64,000 bases of DNA from Lacrimispora sinapis (GCF_043633585.1 NZ_CP141832.1:2108001-2172000); one strand, 5' to 3'. Counted from the first letter of the stretch, positions 51,353-60,908 are shown. The notes: generated by a model from the sequence alone, not told the origin. Translations and numbers: made by a program.

Positions 51353-52249
51353 TTAGAAGGAAGGAACAACTGCTCCGTCATAGGTATCTTCAATAAATTT
51401 CTTAACCGTATCGCTTGTTAAGGCTTCTACAAGTGCTGTTGTTTTTTCGCTCTTTTCCTCGCCCTCACGAACCGCAATGATATTGCTGTAACGGGTCGCT
51501 GCAGCTGACTTGGCATCTTCGACAGCCAATGCATCAGATACCTTTAAGCCTGCTTCAATGGCATAGTTGCCATTAATAACTGCAACATCCACATCACCTA
51601 AAGAACGGGGAAGCTGAGCTGCTTCTACTTCAACAATCTTTAAATTCTTATCATTCTTAACGATATCATTCTTGGTAGCTTCAAGTCCCACCCCTTCTTT
51701 CAGTTCGATCAGACCATTGTCTGCAAGGAGCAGAAGGGCTCTTGCTTCATTGGAAACATCGTTTGGAACTGCAATCTGAGCACCATCTGCAAGGGCATCA
51801 AGAGATGCTGTTTTGCCTGCATAAATACCGAATGGCTCATAATGAATGGAGGCAGCACTTATGAGAGTGGTTTTATTCTCCTCATTGAACTGATCCAGAT
51901 ATGGCTGATGCTGAAAATAGTTTGCATCCAGATCACCGGAATCAAGAGCCAGGTTTGGCTGGACGTAATCGGTATATTCTTTTATGACCAGATCATAGCC
52001 TTTTTCTTTTAATACCTCCTTCGCAGCCTTTAAAATCTCTGCATGAGGTGCAGGGGTTGCGCCGACAACGATCTTTTTCAGCTCACCGTCAGACTCCGCT
52101 TTGGAATCTGCCGCAGTCGTATCTCCTGCTTTCGTAGTTTCTGCTTTCGTTTCTCCTGCTGTAGCAGGTGATTGGCTTTTTCCTGAACATGCGGTCAGAG
52201 CACCTGCTGCAAGCAATGCTGCGGTAAGAACATAAAATGTTTTTTTCAT
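51353..52249 (-). CDS. metQ: methionine ABC transporter substrate-binding lipoprotein
   Basis: 298 aa NlpA/MetQ lipoprotein. Signal peptide with lipobox LTAC (Cys21), a Thr/Ala/Ser/Glu linker, then IVVGATPAPHAEILKAAKEVL and the family segments QHQPYLDQFN and NDVSNEARALLLL. Captures D/L-methionine or its derivatives outside the membrane. Last gene of metNIQ. Confidence 0.95.
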   Translation of the reverse strand: MKKTFYVLTAALLAAGALTACSGKSQSPATAGETKAETTKAGDTTAADSKAESDGELKKIVVGATPAPHAEILKAAKEVLKEKGYDLVIKEYTDYVQPNLALDSGDLDANYFQHQPYLDQFNEENKTTLISAASIHYEPFGIYAGKTASLDALADGAQIAVPNDVSNEARALLLLADNGLIELKEGVGLEATKNDIVKNDKNLKIVEVEAAQLPRSLGDVDVAVINGNYAIEAGLKVSDALAVEDAKSAAATRYSNIIAVREGEEKSEKTTALVEALTSDTVKKFIEDTYDGAVVPSF

Positions 52250-52293
52250 AATTTTTCCTCCTTTAATTTATATGGTAACGCCTTTGGCTGTTA

Positions 52294-52959
52294 CTATTTG
52301 ATTCTCTTATCGCTGACTCTGGAAAGCTTCATTCCCGCCTCCTGAATGATCTGTACAATGACAACCAGTATTACCACGGTCGCAAACATCATTCCTGTCT
52401 GGTAACGGTAATAACCGTATTTAATCGCTATGTCTCCAAGTCCGCCGCCGCCTACGAAACCGGACATGGCAGAATAACTAAGTATGGTGGTCACAGACAG
52501 GGCGGCCCCCACCAAAAGAGATGGTTTTGCTTCCGGCAGAAGAACTTTCCATATAATCTGGAACGTAGATGCCCCCATGGATTTGGCTGCTTCAATCACT
52601 CCCGGGTCCACTTCCTTAAAAGAAGACTCCACCACACGGGCCACATAAGGAGCGGAAGCAATGACCAACGGGGGAATGACCGCTTTTGCACCTAACGTGG
52701 TTCCCACAATGACCTTTGTGATAGGAATTACCATAATCAGCAAAATGATAAACGGCACAGAGCGGAGAAGGTTAATGACCAGTCCCAGAATTCTCTGAAA
52801 CCACGGAATGGGATAAATGCCGTTTTTATCAGTGACAATGAGAATGATTCCCAAAGGGATTCCAATCAGATAGGAAAAAAAGGAGGAAGTAAAAGTCATG
52901 AACAGAGTCTCCCATATTCCCAGCTTTAACATATCAAAAGTCGCTGCATCAAATATCAT
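52294..52959 (-). CDS. metI: methionine ABC transporter permease
   Basis: 221 aa with five predicted helices and the EAA coupling loop VIEAAKSMGASTFQIIWKVLLPEA. Overlaps metN by 11 bp. Confidence 0.96.
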   Translation of the reverse strand: MIFDAATFDMLKLGIWETLFMTFTSSFFSYLIGIPLGIILIVTDKNGIYPIPWFQRILGLVINLLRSVPFIILLIMVIPITKVIVGTTLGAKAVIPPLVIASAPYVARVVESSFKEVDPGVIEAAKSMGASTFQIIWKVLLPEAKPSLLVGAALSVTTILSYSAMSGFVGGGGLGDIAIKYGYYRYQTGMMFATVVILVVIVQIIQEAGMKLSRVSDKRIK

Positions 52960-53971
52960 AATCCGTCACCTCCTCATGGGTTATTTTTGCTGTTTTTAAG
53001 TAATTTAATATACGGTTCTGATCCACTTCGTCTTCCGGAAGCTGGATGACCATCTGACCCATGGCGGTTCCGTTAATATCTTTTGTCTCCGCATGGATGA
53101 TATTGACCGGTACTTTGCAGGCAAGGATCATATTGGACAGGACCGGTTCAAATGAAGAACGACCGTCAAAAGTGATTCTCACCATCTTTGAATGGCCGAA
53201 TCGTACCGCATGTTCTGCGGCATCTCCTAAAATAAGCTGCCGGCCGATCTTTGATTTCGGACCGGAGAAGATGTCAGAAACACTTCCCACTTCTGCAATA
53301 TGGCTTTGGTCTATGATCGCCACCCGGTCACAGATCGCTTCTATTACAGCCATCTCATGTGTAATGACCACAACCGTTACTCCAAGGTTTTTATTGATTT
53401 CCTTTAACAGGCCAAGTATGGATTTGGTGGTATTGGGATCGAGCGCACTGGTGGCTTCATCACAAAGAAGGATCTTCGGATTGGTTGCCAAAGCTCTGGC
53501 AATGGCAACTCTCTGCTTCTGTCCTCCGGAAAGCTGGGACGGATAAGCCTTTGCCCGGTCTTTTAAACCTACCAGCTCCAGCAGCTCCATGGCCCGGTCC
53601 ACGGCTTCCTTTTTCTGCACACGGGCTATTTCAAGAGGAAAGCATACATTTTGAAGTACGTTCCTCTGGGCCAGCAAATTAAACTGCTGAAAGATCATTC
53701 CCATGGACTGCCTGGCCAGTCTCTGCTCCCGCGGCCTCATGGCGGATAAACTTTTATTTTCAAAAAGCACCGTTCCTGAGGTTGGTACCTCCAAATAGTT
53801 GATACAGCGGACTAATGTACTTTTTCCGGCTCCGCTTAAACCGATTATTCCAAAAATCTCTCCCCGTTCGATGGAAAGATTGATATCATCCAGTGCTTTA
53901 ATGGGACCGTTTGAGGTATGAAATTCTTTACCAAGCCCTACCAGCTCTATGATTGGTTCTGCTGACTGCAT
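52949..53971 (-). CDS. metN: methionine ABC transporter ATP-binding protein
   Basis: 340 aa. Walker A GLSGAGKST, signature LSGGQKQR, Walker B ILLCDEATSAL; the last 80 residues (from about 260) form a NIL domain that senses methionine for trans-inhibition in the family. AAAGGA precedes the ATG. Controlled by the leader at 53996-54276. Confidence 0.96.
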   Translation of the reverse strand: MQSAEPIIELVGLGKEFHTSNGPIKALDDINLSIERGEIFGIIGLSGAGKSTLVRCINYLEVPTSGTVLFENKSLSAMRPREQRLARQSMGMIFQQFNLLAQRNVLQNVCFPLEIARVQKKEAVDRAMELLELVGLKDRAKAYPSQLSGGQKQRVAIARALATNPKILLCDEATSALDPNTTKSILGLLKEINKNLGVTVVVITHEMAVIEAICDRVAIIDQSHIAEVGSVSDIFSGPKSKIGRQLILGDAAEHAVRFGHSKMVRITFDGRSSFEPVLSNMILACKVPVNIIHAETKDINGTAMGQMVIQLPEDEVDQNRILNYLKTAKITHEEVTDYDI

Positions 53972-53995
53972 GTGTCTGTTTCCTTTCTTTCAGGT

Positions 53996-54031
53996 AAAAA
54001 AAGGCCGCAAGTCCTGCACAGACTTGCGACC
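53996..54031 (-). terminator. attenuator terminator in the metNIQ leader
   Basis: GGTCGCAAGTC pairs with GACTTGCGGCC (11-bp stem with one G-U) with a 7-nt loop, followed by seven T, 25 bp before metN. The foot GGT also has an alternative partner in the leader-ORF stop region (54094-54102). Confidence 0.88.
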
Positions 54032-54094
54032 TGATAATTCCCGCGTTTCGCTGATCCTGGCGAATTCAATCACAATCCATACAAATGAAACTTA

Positions 54095-54190
54095 TTATCG
54101 GTTTTTTACGCACTCTGACATACAACACATCTTCATACACATGCCGTCTATCCGATCCATATTCATCTGCATAGCTTTTGATTGATTCAT
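54095..54190 (-). CDS. Met/Cys-rich leader peptide of metNIQ, 31 aa
   Basis: Short ORF with a strong ribosome site (AAGGAG, 8 nt before ATG) and tandem stops TAA TAA. Of 31 codons, 8 are Met (1, 7, 9, 11, 17, 19, 21, 24) and 4 Cys (18, 22, 23, 27); the densest part is GMCMKMCCMSEC (16-27). It lies between a TTGACA-17-TAAAAT promoter and the terminator at 53996. ACCGATAAT over the stop codons can pair with ATTATC-A-GGT at the terminator foot (9 bp, one bulge). Reading: a ribosome stalled for Met-tRNA would change leader folding and let transcription reach metN. Alternatively a small Cys-rich metal-binding peptide. Too short for standard gene callers. Confidence 0.75.
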   Translation of the reverse strand: MNQSKAMQMNMDRIDGMCMKMCCMSECVKNR

Positions 54191-54247
54191 GGCAGCTACT
54201 CCTTCCCTGATTCCTATAGTAAAAGTAGGAATTGTTTTATGAGGCGT

Positions 54248-54276
54248 ATTTTACGCTTTCATCCTGTATTTGTCAA
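54248..54276 (-). promoter_or_regulatory. sigma-A promoter of the metNIQ leader
   Basis: TTGACA, 17 bp, TAAAAT on the minus strand; transcription would start near 54241 and give a leader of about 270 nt. Confidence 0.82.
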
Positions 54277-54310
54277 TACTATTTCAAAATGTTGAATCAT
54301 TTTCTAATTC

Positions 54311-55714
54311 TTAGGAACAAAGATCGACAATTACCTGTGCAAATATTTTGGCACTTACAACAAGTTCTTCTACAACGGCAAATTCATCCGCCCCATGCAT
54401 CCGGTTATCAGTCTCCGGCATAGAGGCTCCGAATGCGACTCCGTTCTTCAGATCATGGACATAGGTTCCGCCGCCCATGGACAAGCATTCGCCCTTTCTT
54501 CCGGTATAGCCTTCGTACGCATTCAAAAGGGTCTTTATAAATTCTGAATCTGGGTCTACATGATGAGGAGGTCTCATGGAGTCGTTATGAAGAGTAAAGC
54601 CTTGATCCTTCATTCTCTTTTTTACTACCTGAAGCACATTCTCCTCATTGGAACAGATCGGGCAGCGGCTGTCAAAGGTTCCTTCCAGACCTGAATCTGT
54701 TACTTTCAGCAAACTGAAGGCAAGCGTTAAGTCCCCGGAGATTTCATCTCCCATAGCGATGCCCAGTGCCTTTCCTTTCGTATCCCCGTGAGGGATCAGA
54801 TCATGGAGTCTGCGAAGCATGGTCACCTGCGGACATTCTGCCAGCGGAAGCTTTAACAGATAATAAAGAAGTCCGGTGAGGGCGTTGTTGCCTTCCTCCG
54901 GAGTGGAAGCATGAGCGCCTTTGCCAATGGCAGTTATGACAGCCCGCTCTCCTTCCATCTTAATCTCATAACGGATCTTGGTGGTCACTTCTACTTCGTC
55001 TGCAACCTTGCGAAGTATTGTTTCCTCAATCCCTGCAACGACTGCGGATACCTTTCCGGGAACCACATTGACTTTAATTCCGGCATCCAGTTCCACAATC
55101 TTAGGGAGTTTGTCCGAAGGCTCCCACTCTGCGGTAAAATGTCCGTTCAGACCGCCCTTTTCTGTATTCACCACCGGAAACGCTCCGTCAGGAGAAAATG
55201 TCATAGGTGCTTCCTTTTCGACTGCATAATAATGAGCGATGTCAGAGCTTCCGCATTCCTCATCGGTTCCAAGAATCAGGCGCACATTCTTGCTTAAAGG
55301 AATCTGAAGATCCTTTACGGCTCTCATAGCATAAAGAGATGCAACTGCAGGCCCTTTATCATCCGAGGTTCCGCGGCCAAAAATCTTTCCGTTCTTTACA
55401 ACAGGTTCAAATGGTTCTGTTTCCTTCCAGCCTTCTCCAGCGGGAACCACATCGAGATGGGCCAGGATATCAAGCTGTGTGTCTTTGTCATTCAAGTCCA
55501 CAGTCCCAACATAGTTGTCATAGTTATTAATGGAAAACCCATAGGATTCTGCCATGGCAAGTGCTTCGGTCAAAGCCTCAAAAGCGCCCGGACCAAAAGG
55601 CATTCCTTCTTTATAAGGCATCTTTTCACTATTGATCCTGCACAGCCTGCAGATATCTTCCAGCATTTCCTGCTTATGCGCCTCGATATATTCTTCTATT
55701 TCCTTCTTATACAT
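54311..55714 (-). CDS. pepV: M20 family dipeptidase PepV
   Basis: 467 aa zinc dipeptidase. Metal ligands in AHLDVVPAG (His/Asp), GTSDDKGP (bridging Asp), TDEECGSSD (Glu-Glu base/ligand), SPDGAFPV and the C-terminal MHGADEF. Cytoplasmic peptide salvage. Start at 55714; the GTG two codons earlier belongs to the ribosome site region. It converges on nothing and is 96 bp from the metNIQ promoter. Confidence 0.95.
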   Translation of the reverse strand: MYKKEIEEYIEAHKQEMLEDICRLCRINSEKMPYKEGMPFGPGAFEALTEALAMAESYGFSINNYDNYVGTVDLNDKDTQLDILAHLDVVPAGEGWKETEPFEPVVKNGKIFGRGTSDDKGPAVASLYAMRAVKDLQIPLSKNVRLILGTDEECGSSDIAHYYAVEKEAPMTFSPDGAFPVVNTEKGGLNGHFTAEWEPSDKLPKIVELDAGIKVNVVPGKVSAVVAGIEETILRKVADEVEVTTKIRYEIKMEGERAVITAIGKGAHASTPEEGNNALTGLLYYLLKLPLAECPQVTMLRRLHDLIPHGDTKGKALGIAMGDEISGDLTLAFSLLKVTDSGLEGTFDSRCPICSNEENVLQVVKKRMKDQGFTLHNDSMRPPHHVDPDSEFIKTLLNAYEGYTGRKGECLSMGGGTYVHDLKNGVAFGASMPETDNRMHGADEFAVVEELVVSAKIFAQVIVDLCS

Positions 55715-55732
55715 AAACACCGCCTCTTTTCT

Positions 55733-56185
55733 TTACTTCATCAGCCCTGCCAGAACTTCATTGACTACCTTGCCGTCTGCCTTTCCTTTTACCTTTGGCA
55801 TCAGGACTTTCATGATCTTTCCCTTATCTGCCGGGGTTGGAACTTCAATGCCCAGTTCAGCAAGAACAGAATCAATGATTTCCCTGATCTGCTCCTCGCT
55901 CATATCCTCGGGGGCAAATTCCTTATAAACTGCAATACGAAGAGCTGCCTCTTCCCTGATATCATCTCTGTCTGCAGGTGCCAGCTCATAAGTTTCCTGG
56001 GTCTGCTTAATTTCCTTTTTCACGATCGCATTGGCTTCTTCTTCTGTAATCGGAGTATGGTCCTTCTTGTCAATCTCAAAATTTTTCAGTGCTGCAAGAA
56101 GCATGGATAACGCATCTTTCCTCTGCTTGTCTTTTGCTTTCATGGCCTCTACCATAGCTGCTCTTACTTCATCAATCTTACTCAT
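55733..56185 (-). CDS. yqeY: GatB/YqeY domain protein
   Basis: 150 aa, opening SKIDEVRAAMVEAMKAKDKQRKDALSMLL, with VLAELGIEVPTPADKGKIMKVLMPKVKGKADG near the end, the YqeY pattern. Shares a helical domain with the GatB amidotransferase subunit; role unclear, proposed in tRNA-linked metabolism. Confidence 0.93.
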   Translation of the reverse strand: MSKIDEVRAAMVEAMKAKDKQRKDALSMLLAALKNFEIDKKDHTPITEEEANAIVKKEIKQTQETYELAPADRDDIREEAALRIAVYKEFAPEDMSEEQIREIIDSVLAELGIEVPTPADKGKIMKVLMPKVKGKADGKVVNEVLAGLMK

Positions 56186-56238
56186 CGTTCTTCCTCCTTA
56201 AATGTTCTATATTATTACCGGTCTTTTCATTCCAGGAT

Positions 56239-57828
56239 CTAGCTGCGGCCAAATTCAGAAAGTTCCAGTCCCGGATTACGCTCCAATACCATTCCCACAC
56301 TCCAGCTGTTGACAAACAAAAGAAGAGGATTGTCTTTTAAATCCTTGATCCGTTTCATATCAGAAGTTCCCTGGATTTTTGCCACATCAATTTCATTACT
56401 ATTCACAACCCAGCGGATATATTCATATGGAAGCTTCTCAAGCTTTACTTCCACATTGTACTCATTCTCCAGACGGTAGGTCAGAACTTCAAACTGGAGT
56501 TCTCCCACCACGCCGACAATGATTTCTTCCATACCGGTATTGAATTCCTGGAAAATCTGAATGGCTCCTTCCTGAGCGATCTGATTAACCCCTTTGATGA
56601 ACTGTTTTCTCTTCATGGTATCCATCTGGCGCACTCTGGCAAAATGCTCCGGAGCAAACGTAGGGATTCCTTCATATTCAAACTTTTCACTGGATTTGCA
56701 AAGAGTATCTCCAATGGAGAAAATCCCAGGATCAAATACACCGATGATATCTCCTGCATAAGCCTCTTCCACAATCTTCCGGTCCTGGGCCATCATCTGC
56801 TGGGGCTGAGATAACCGCAGCTTTTTTCCGCCCTGTACGTGATTGACCTCCATGCCTGCTTCAAATTTACCGGAAACGATTCTCATAAATGCGATCCGGT
56901 CTCTGTGGGCCTTGTTCATATTGGCCTGAATCTTAAAAACAAAAGCGGAGAAATCCTCTTCAAAGGGATCCACCACTCCGGTGGTTGTAAGCCTTGGCAG
57001 AGGAGAAGTTGTCATTTGAAGAAAATGCTGCAAAAATGTCTCAACACCGAAGTTTGTCAATGCGGAGCCGAAAAACACGGGAGATAAGTCTCCTTTGCTG
57101 ACACGCTCCATGTCCAGCTCATCACTGGCACCATCAAGCAGTTCGATCTCATCCATCAGCTGCTTGTGAAATGCTTCCCCGATCAGATCATCAACACCGG
57201 AATCTCCCAGCTTGACTTCTGTGGATTCCACTTCCTTTTGTCCGTTCATGGCTGCACGGTAAGTGGTGATGGTTTCTTTATGCCGGTCGTAAACGCCTTT
57301 GAAATCTCTGCCGCAGCCGATGGGCCAATTGACCGGACAGGTGCGGATTCCAAGTACATTTTCAATTTCATCCATCAGTTCAAAGGGATCTCTTGCCTCC
57401 CGGTCCATCTTGTTGATAAAGGTAAAAATCGGGATGTGGCGCATGACACACACCTTAAACAGCTTAATGGTCTGTGCCTCCACACCTTTTGAGCCGTCAA
57501 TGACCATGACTGCGGAATCGGCTGCCATAAGTGTCCGGTAAGTGTCCTCAGAGAAGTCCTGATGTCCAGGCGTGTCCAGAATGTTAATGCAGAATCCGTC
57601 GTAATTAAACTGCAGTACGGAAGAGGTGACGGAAATACCTCTCTCTTTCTCTATTTCCATCCAGTCGGAAACTGCATGTTTGGCACCTTTTCTTCCTTTT
57701 ACAGTACCGGCCAGATTAATCGCCCCTCCATAAAGAAGAAACTTCTCGGTCAGTGTGGTCTTTCCTGCATCCGGATGGGAAATGATGGCAAATGTTCTTC
57801 TCTTTTTAATTTCTTCCGCTATATTCAC
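56239..57828 (-). CDS. prfC: peptide chain release factor 3
   Basis: 529 aa GTPase recycling RF1/RF2. G1 SHPDAGKTTLTEKF (18-31), G3 DTPGHQDFSEDT, G4 NKMDREARDP, and the C-terminal domains after 280. Full length. Confidence 0.97.
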   Translation of the reverse strand: MNIAEEIKKRRTFAIISHPDAGKTTLTEKFLLYGGAINLAGTVKGRKGAKHAVSDWMEIEKERGISVTSSVLQFNYDGFCINILDTPGHQDFSEDTYRTLMAADSAVMVIDGSKGVEAQTIKLFKVCVMRHIPIFTFINKMDREARDPFELMDEIENVLGIRTCPVNWPIGCGRDFKGVYDRHKETITTYRAAMNGQKEVESTEVKLGDSGVDDLIGEAFHKQLMDEIELLDGASDELDMERVSKGDLSPVFFGSALTNFGVETFLQHFLQMTTSPLPRLTTTGVVDPFEEDFSAFVFKIQANMNKAHRDRIAFMRIVSGKFEAGMEVNHVQGGKKLRLSQPQQMMAQDRKIVEEAYAGDIIGVFDPGIFSIGDTLCKSSEKFEYEGIPTFAPEHFARVRQMDTMKRKQFIKGVNQIAQEGAIQIFQEFNTGMEEIIVGVVGELQFEVLTYRLENEYNVEVKLEKLPYEYIRWVVNSNEIDVAKIQGTSDMKRIKDLKDNPLLLFVNSWSVGMVLERNPGLELSEFGRS

Positions 57829-57891
57829 AAAAATAGTTCCTCCAATTATACGTCTAAGTCTTGTCTATTGTAGTATGATTCCTGCCATAAG

Positions 57892-59112
57892 TCAAGATTC
57901 ACTGTCGGTGAAACCATCCACCGTTTCCCTGGAAAATATCTCGTCAAGAAGCTTATGCGCCACTTCCTCTTTGGTCATCTTTTCCAATTCCATTTCTTTT
58001 TCTCTGGTAATAATGGTCACCACATTGGTATCCGTTCCAAATCCGGCTCCTGCTGTCTTTAAGTTATTGGCTACGATCATATCAATGTTTTTTTTCTCAA
58101 GCTTTGCCCGTGAATTTTCCAGCATATTCTGTGTTTCCATGGAAAATCCGCACAAAAACTGTCCAGACTTCCGGTGGCTGCCCAGCCACTTCAGGATATC
58201 GTCCGTCCGTTCAAGCTCGATGGACATGTCACCGTCTTTTTTCTTGGTCTTTTCAGTTCCTGCATGCTTTGGCCGGTAATCTGCCACTGCGGCCGCTTTG
58301 ATGATAGCATCCTGATCCTCATAGCGGCTGGTTACGGCATCAAACATTTCCTTTGCGCTTTTGACCTCGATCACATTTACAAAGGGCGGCTTTTGCGTTT
58401 CTGTTTTCCCCGTCACAAGAGTCACTTCTGCGCCTCTTAAGGAAGCTGCCCTGGCAACGGCATATCCCATCTTGCCGGTGGAGTGATTGGTAATATAGCG
58501 GATTGGATCAATGGCCTCCATGGTAGGACCGGCGGTGACCAGGAGTTTTTTACCGTTCAAGTCTTTTTTATATGCAGCTTCCTTTTCGATAAATTGGTAT
58601 AATACCTCCGGTTCCGGCATCTTTCCCGCTCCTGTATCTCCGCAGGCAAGATAACCGACTGCCGGGTTTATCACCTCCATCCCATAGGATGCACATATCT
58701 TTAAATTATCCTGAACAATGGGATTTTCATACATATTGGTATTCATGGCCGGTGCAATTATTTTTTTGCATTTGCATGCCAGCACCGTAGTGGTCAGCAT
58801 GTCATCTGCCAACCCATGGGCCAGCTTTGCAACTATATTGGCGCTGGCTGGTGCGACCATGACCACATCCGCCAGTTTGGCCAGTGATACGTGTTCCACG
58901 CTGTACTGGAAATTCCGGTCGAACGTATCCACCAGGCATTTATTGCCGGTCAAGGTCTCAAAAGTAATCGGATTGATAAAATTCGTGGCATTTTGTGTCA
59001 TAAGGACATGCACATGACAGCCCTTTTTCATCAGCATGCTGGCGAGTGATGCTATTTTATAGGCCGCAATGCTGCCTGTTACTCCTAAAATAATATTTTT
59101 TCCTTTCAGCAT
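57892..59112 (-). CDS. coaBC: bifunctional phosphopantothenoylcysteine decarboxylase/synthetase
   Basis: 406 aa, CoA biosynthesis. CoaC half (1-180): GVTGSIAAYK, His in VEHVSLAKLAD, APAMNTNMYENP and the Cys lid ACGDTGAGKMPEP; CoaB half: LVTAGPTMEAIDPIRYITNHSTGKMGYA and KKKD near 300. Divergent from coaX, the pantothenate kinase of the same pathway. Confidence 0.97.
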   Translation of the reverse strand: MLKGKNIILGVTGSIAAYKIASLASMLMKKGCHVHVLMTQNATNFINPITFETLTGNKCLVDTFDRNFQYSVEHVSLAKLADVVMVAPASANIVAKLAHGLADDMLTTTVLACKCKKIIAPAMNTNMYENPIVQDNLKICASYGMEVINPAVGYLACGDTGAGKMPEPEVLYQFIEKEAAYKKDLNGKKLLVTAGPTMEAIDPIRYITNHSTGKMGYAVARAASLRGAEVTLVTGKTETQKPPFVNVIEVKSAKEMFDAVTSRYEDQDAIIKAAAVADYRPKHAGTEKTKKKDGDMSIELERTDDILKWLGSHRKSGQFLCGFSMETQNMLENSRAKLEKKNIDMIVANNLKTAGAGFGTDTNVVTIITREKEMELEKMTKEEVAHKLLDEIFSRETVDGFTDSES

Positions 59113-59196
59113 AAGCGCCTCCCGTTGTTTTTCGTCTAAAAATGTGATACTCTACAGTATAGCATAAGAAAAAAAAGTTGAAAAGGAGTTCCCTCT

Positions 59197-59964
59197 ATGA
59201 TTTTAGCCATTGATTTAGGAAACAGCAATATCGTCATAGGAGGCATCGACAATACCAGAACTTATTTTGTAGAGCGAGTTACTACCAATCATGGAAAAAC
59301 CGAATTGGAGTATGCGGTTAATATAAAAGACATTATGGAAATTCACCACTACCCGCTTTCTGCCATTGAAGGTGCAATCATTTCTTCTGTTGTTCCTCCG
59401 CTTACGGATGTTGTCAGCTCTGCCGTTAAAAAAATAACAGGCAAAACACCTCTCTTAGTAGGACCCGGAATGAAGACCGGACTGAACATAATGATGGACA
59501 ACCCCAAAACCGTGGGAAGCGATCTAATTGTTGATGCAGTCGCCGCTTTAAAGAATTATCCCGCTCCTATTATAATCATTGATATGGGGACCGCTACGAC
59601 CATGTCTGTAATCGACCAGGCAGGCAATTACACCGGCGGAATCATCTTTCCGGGGCTGCGGGTATCCCTTGATTCTTTGAGCAGCCGGACTGCCCAGCTG
59701 CCCTACATCGGATTAAACAGCCCATCAAAAATTATCGGCAAAAACACCATAGAATGTATGAAAAGCGGAATTCTTTACGGCAATGCCGCCATGATCGACG
59801 GAGTGATCGACCGCATGGAGGAGGAGCTGAAAGCAACTGCCACCATTGTTGCCACCGGAGGACTTGCCTCCAACGTCATCCCACTGTGCCGTCATAAAAT
59901 TTATTTGGACGACGCACTTTTATTAAAAGGATTATTGATCTTATACGAAAAAAATAATCAGTAA
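59197..59964 (+). CDS. coaX: type III pantothenate kinase
   Basis: 255 aa ASKHA-fold kinase, first step of CoA synthesis. IDLGNSNIVIG (phosphate 1, residues 5-15), DLIVDAVAA, DMGTATT (phosphate 2, about 129-135) and GGIIFPGLRVS. AAAAGGAG before the ATG. Divergent neighbour of coaBC (84-bp spacer), so CoA genes are paired here. Confidence 0.97.
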   Translation: MILAIDLGNSNIVIGGIDNTRTYFVERVTTNHGKTELEYAVNIKDIMEIHHYPLSAIEGAIISSVVPPLTDVVSSAVKKITGKTPLLVGPGMKTGLNIMMDNPKTVGSDLIVDAVAALKNYPAPIIIIDMGTATTMSVIDQAGNYTGGIIFPGLRVSLDSLSSRTAQLPYIGLNSPSKIIGKNTIECMKSGILYGNAAMIDGVIDRMEEELKATATIVATGGLASNVIPLCRHKIYLDDALLLKGLLILYEKNNQ

Positions 59965-60007
59965 CCGGACCGACCAAAAACTGGAAATAAAATTTACCCC
60001 CGCTATC

Positions 60008-60037
60008 GTATAAAAGCCCTCCATTGAGTACATCATT
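60008..60037 (+). promoter_or_regulatory. candidate forespore-type promoter of sigG
   Basis: GTATA, 18 bp, CATCATT upstream of sigG, a partial fit to SigF/SigG elements (GnATA, CATAnTA). Confidence 0.3.
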
Positions 60038-60072
60038 TCTATAGAGAATAAAGATGATGCGGAGGGAAAGAT

Positions 60073-60849
60073 ATGTCTGGATACAAAGTAGAAATTTGTG
60101 GCGTCAATACTTCCAAACTGCCTCTTCTGAGCAACGAGGAGAAGGAAGTACTGTTCAAACGGATACTTAACGGGGATAAAAAAGCCCGTGAAGATTACAT
60201 CAAAGGAAACTTAAGACTGGTTCTCAGTGTCATACAGCGTTTTTCCGGCAGCAGCGAAAACGTGGACGATTTATTTCAGATTGGGTGCATCGGCTTGATC
60301 AAGGCGATTGATAATTTTGATATTACGCAGAACGTCAGGTTTTCCACCTATGCAGTTCCTATGATTCTCGGAGAAGTAAGACGTTATCTCCGGGACAATA
60401 ACTCCATACGTGTCAGCCGTTCCCTGCGTGATACCGCTTATAAAGCCATTTATGCCAAAGAAAATTTGATGAAAAAGAACTTAAAGGAACCCACTCTCAT
60501 GGAAATAGCCGATGAAATCGGCGTGAGCAAGGAAGACATAACCTATGCTTTAGACGCAATCCAAAGCCCGGTCAGCCTTTATGAACCGGTTTATTCCGAC
60601 GGCGGAGATCCTCTCTTTGTCATGGACCAGATCAGTGACAAAAAAAATCTGGAAGAAAACTGGGTGGAGGACATTTCCTTAAACGAAGCAATGAGACGGC
60701 TTCCGGAAAGAGAGCGACATATCATCGACATGCGCTTTTTTGAAGGCAAGACCCAGACTGAGGTGGCCGAAGAGATCCATATCAGTCAGGCCCAGGTAAG
60801 CCGTCTGGAAAAAAATGCTTTAAAGACTATGAAAAATTACCTGTCTTAA
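60073..60849 (+). CDS. sigG: RNA polymerase sporulation sigma factor SigG
   Basis: 258 aa late forespore sigma factor. Region 2 (DLFQIGCIGLIKAIDNFDITQNVRFSTYAVPMILGEVRRYLRD spread over 76-118), region 3, and region 4 HTH (TQTEVAEEIHISQAQVSRLEKNAL). The N-terminus MSGYKVEICGVNTSKLPLLS is characteristic of SigG. In Bacillus sigG directly follows spoIIGA-sigE; here the ECF pair lies between and sigG points the other way. Confidence 0.97.
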   Translation: MSGYKVEICGVNTSKLPLLSNEEKEVLFKRILNGDKKAREDYIKGNLRLVLSVIQRFSGSSENVDDLFQIGCIGLIKAIDNFDITQNVRFSTYAVPMILGEVRRYLRDNNSIRVSRSLRDTAYKAIYAKENLMKKNLKEPTLMEIADEIGVSKEDITYALDAIQSPVSLYEPVYSDGGDPLFVMDQISDKKNLEENWVEDISLNEAMRRLPERERHIIDMRFFEGKTQTEVAEEIHISQAQVSRLEKNALKTMKNYLS

Positions 60850-60862
60850 AACCATACAAAGC

Positions 60863-60897
60863 ATAAGCCCACCTTTAGAATCCAAAGGCAGGCTTAT
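60863..60897. terminator. hairpin between converging sigG and rsiV-like genes
   Basis: ATAAGCC-N2-CCTTT pairs with AAAGG-N2-GGCTTAT; no strong T tract. Confidence 0.5.
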
Positions 60898-60908
60898 CCT
60901 ACATATTC

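Noticed and set aside
53972..54247. S-box (SAM) riboswitch or Met T-box before metNIQ
   Set aside because: Neither the S-box core nor the T-box GGTGGNACCGCG element is present; a Met-rich ORF occupies the leader.
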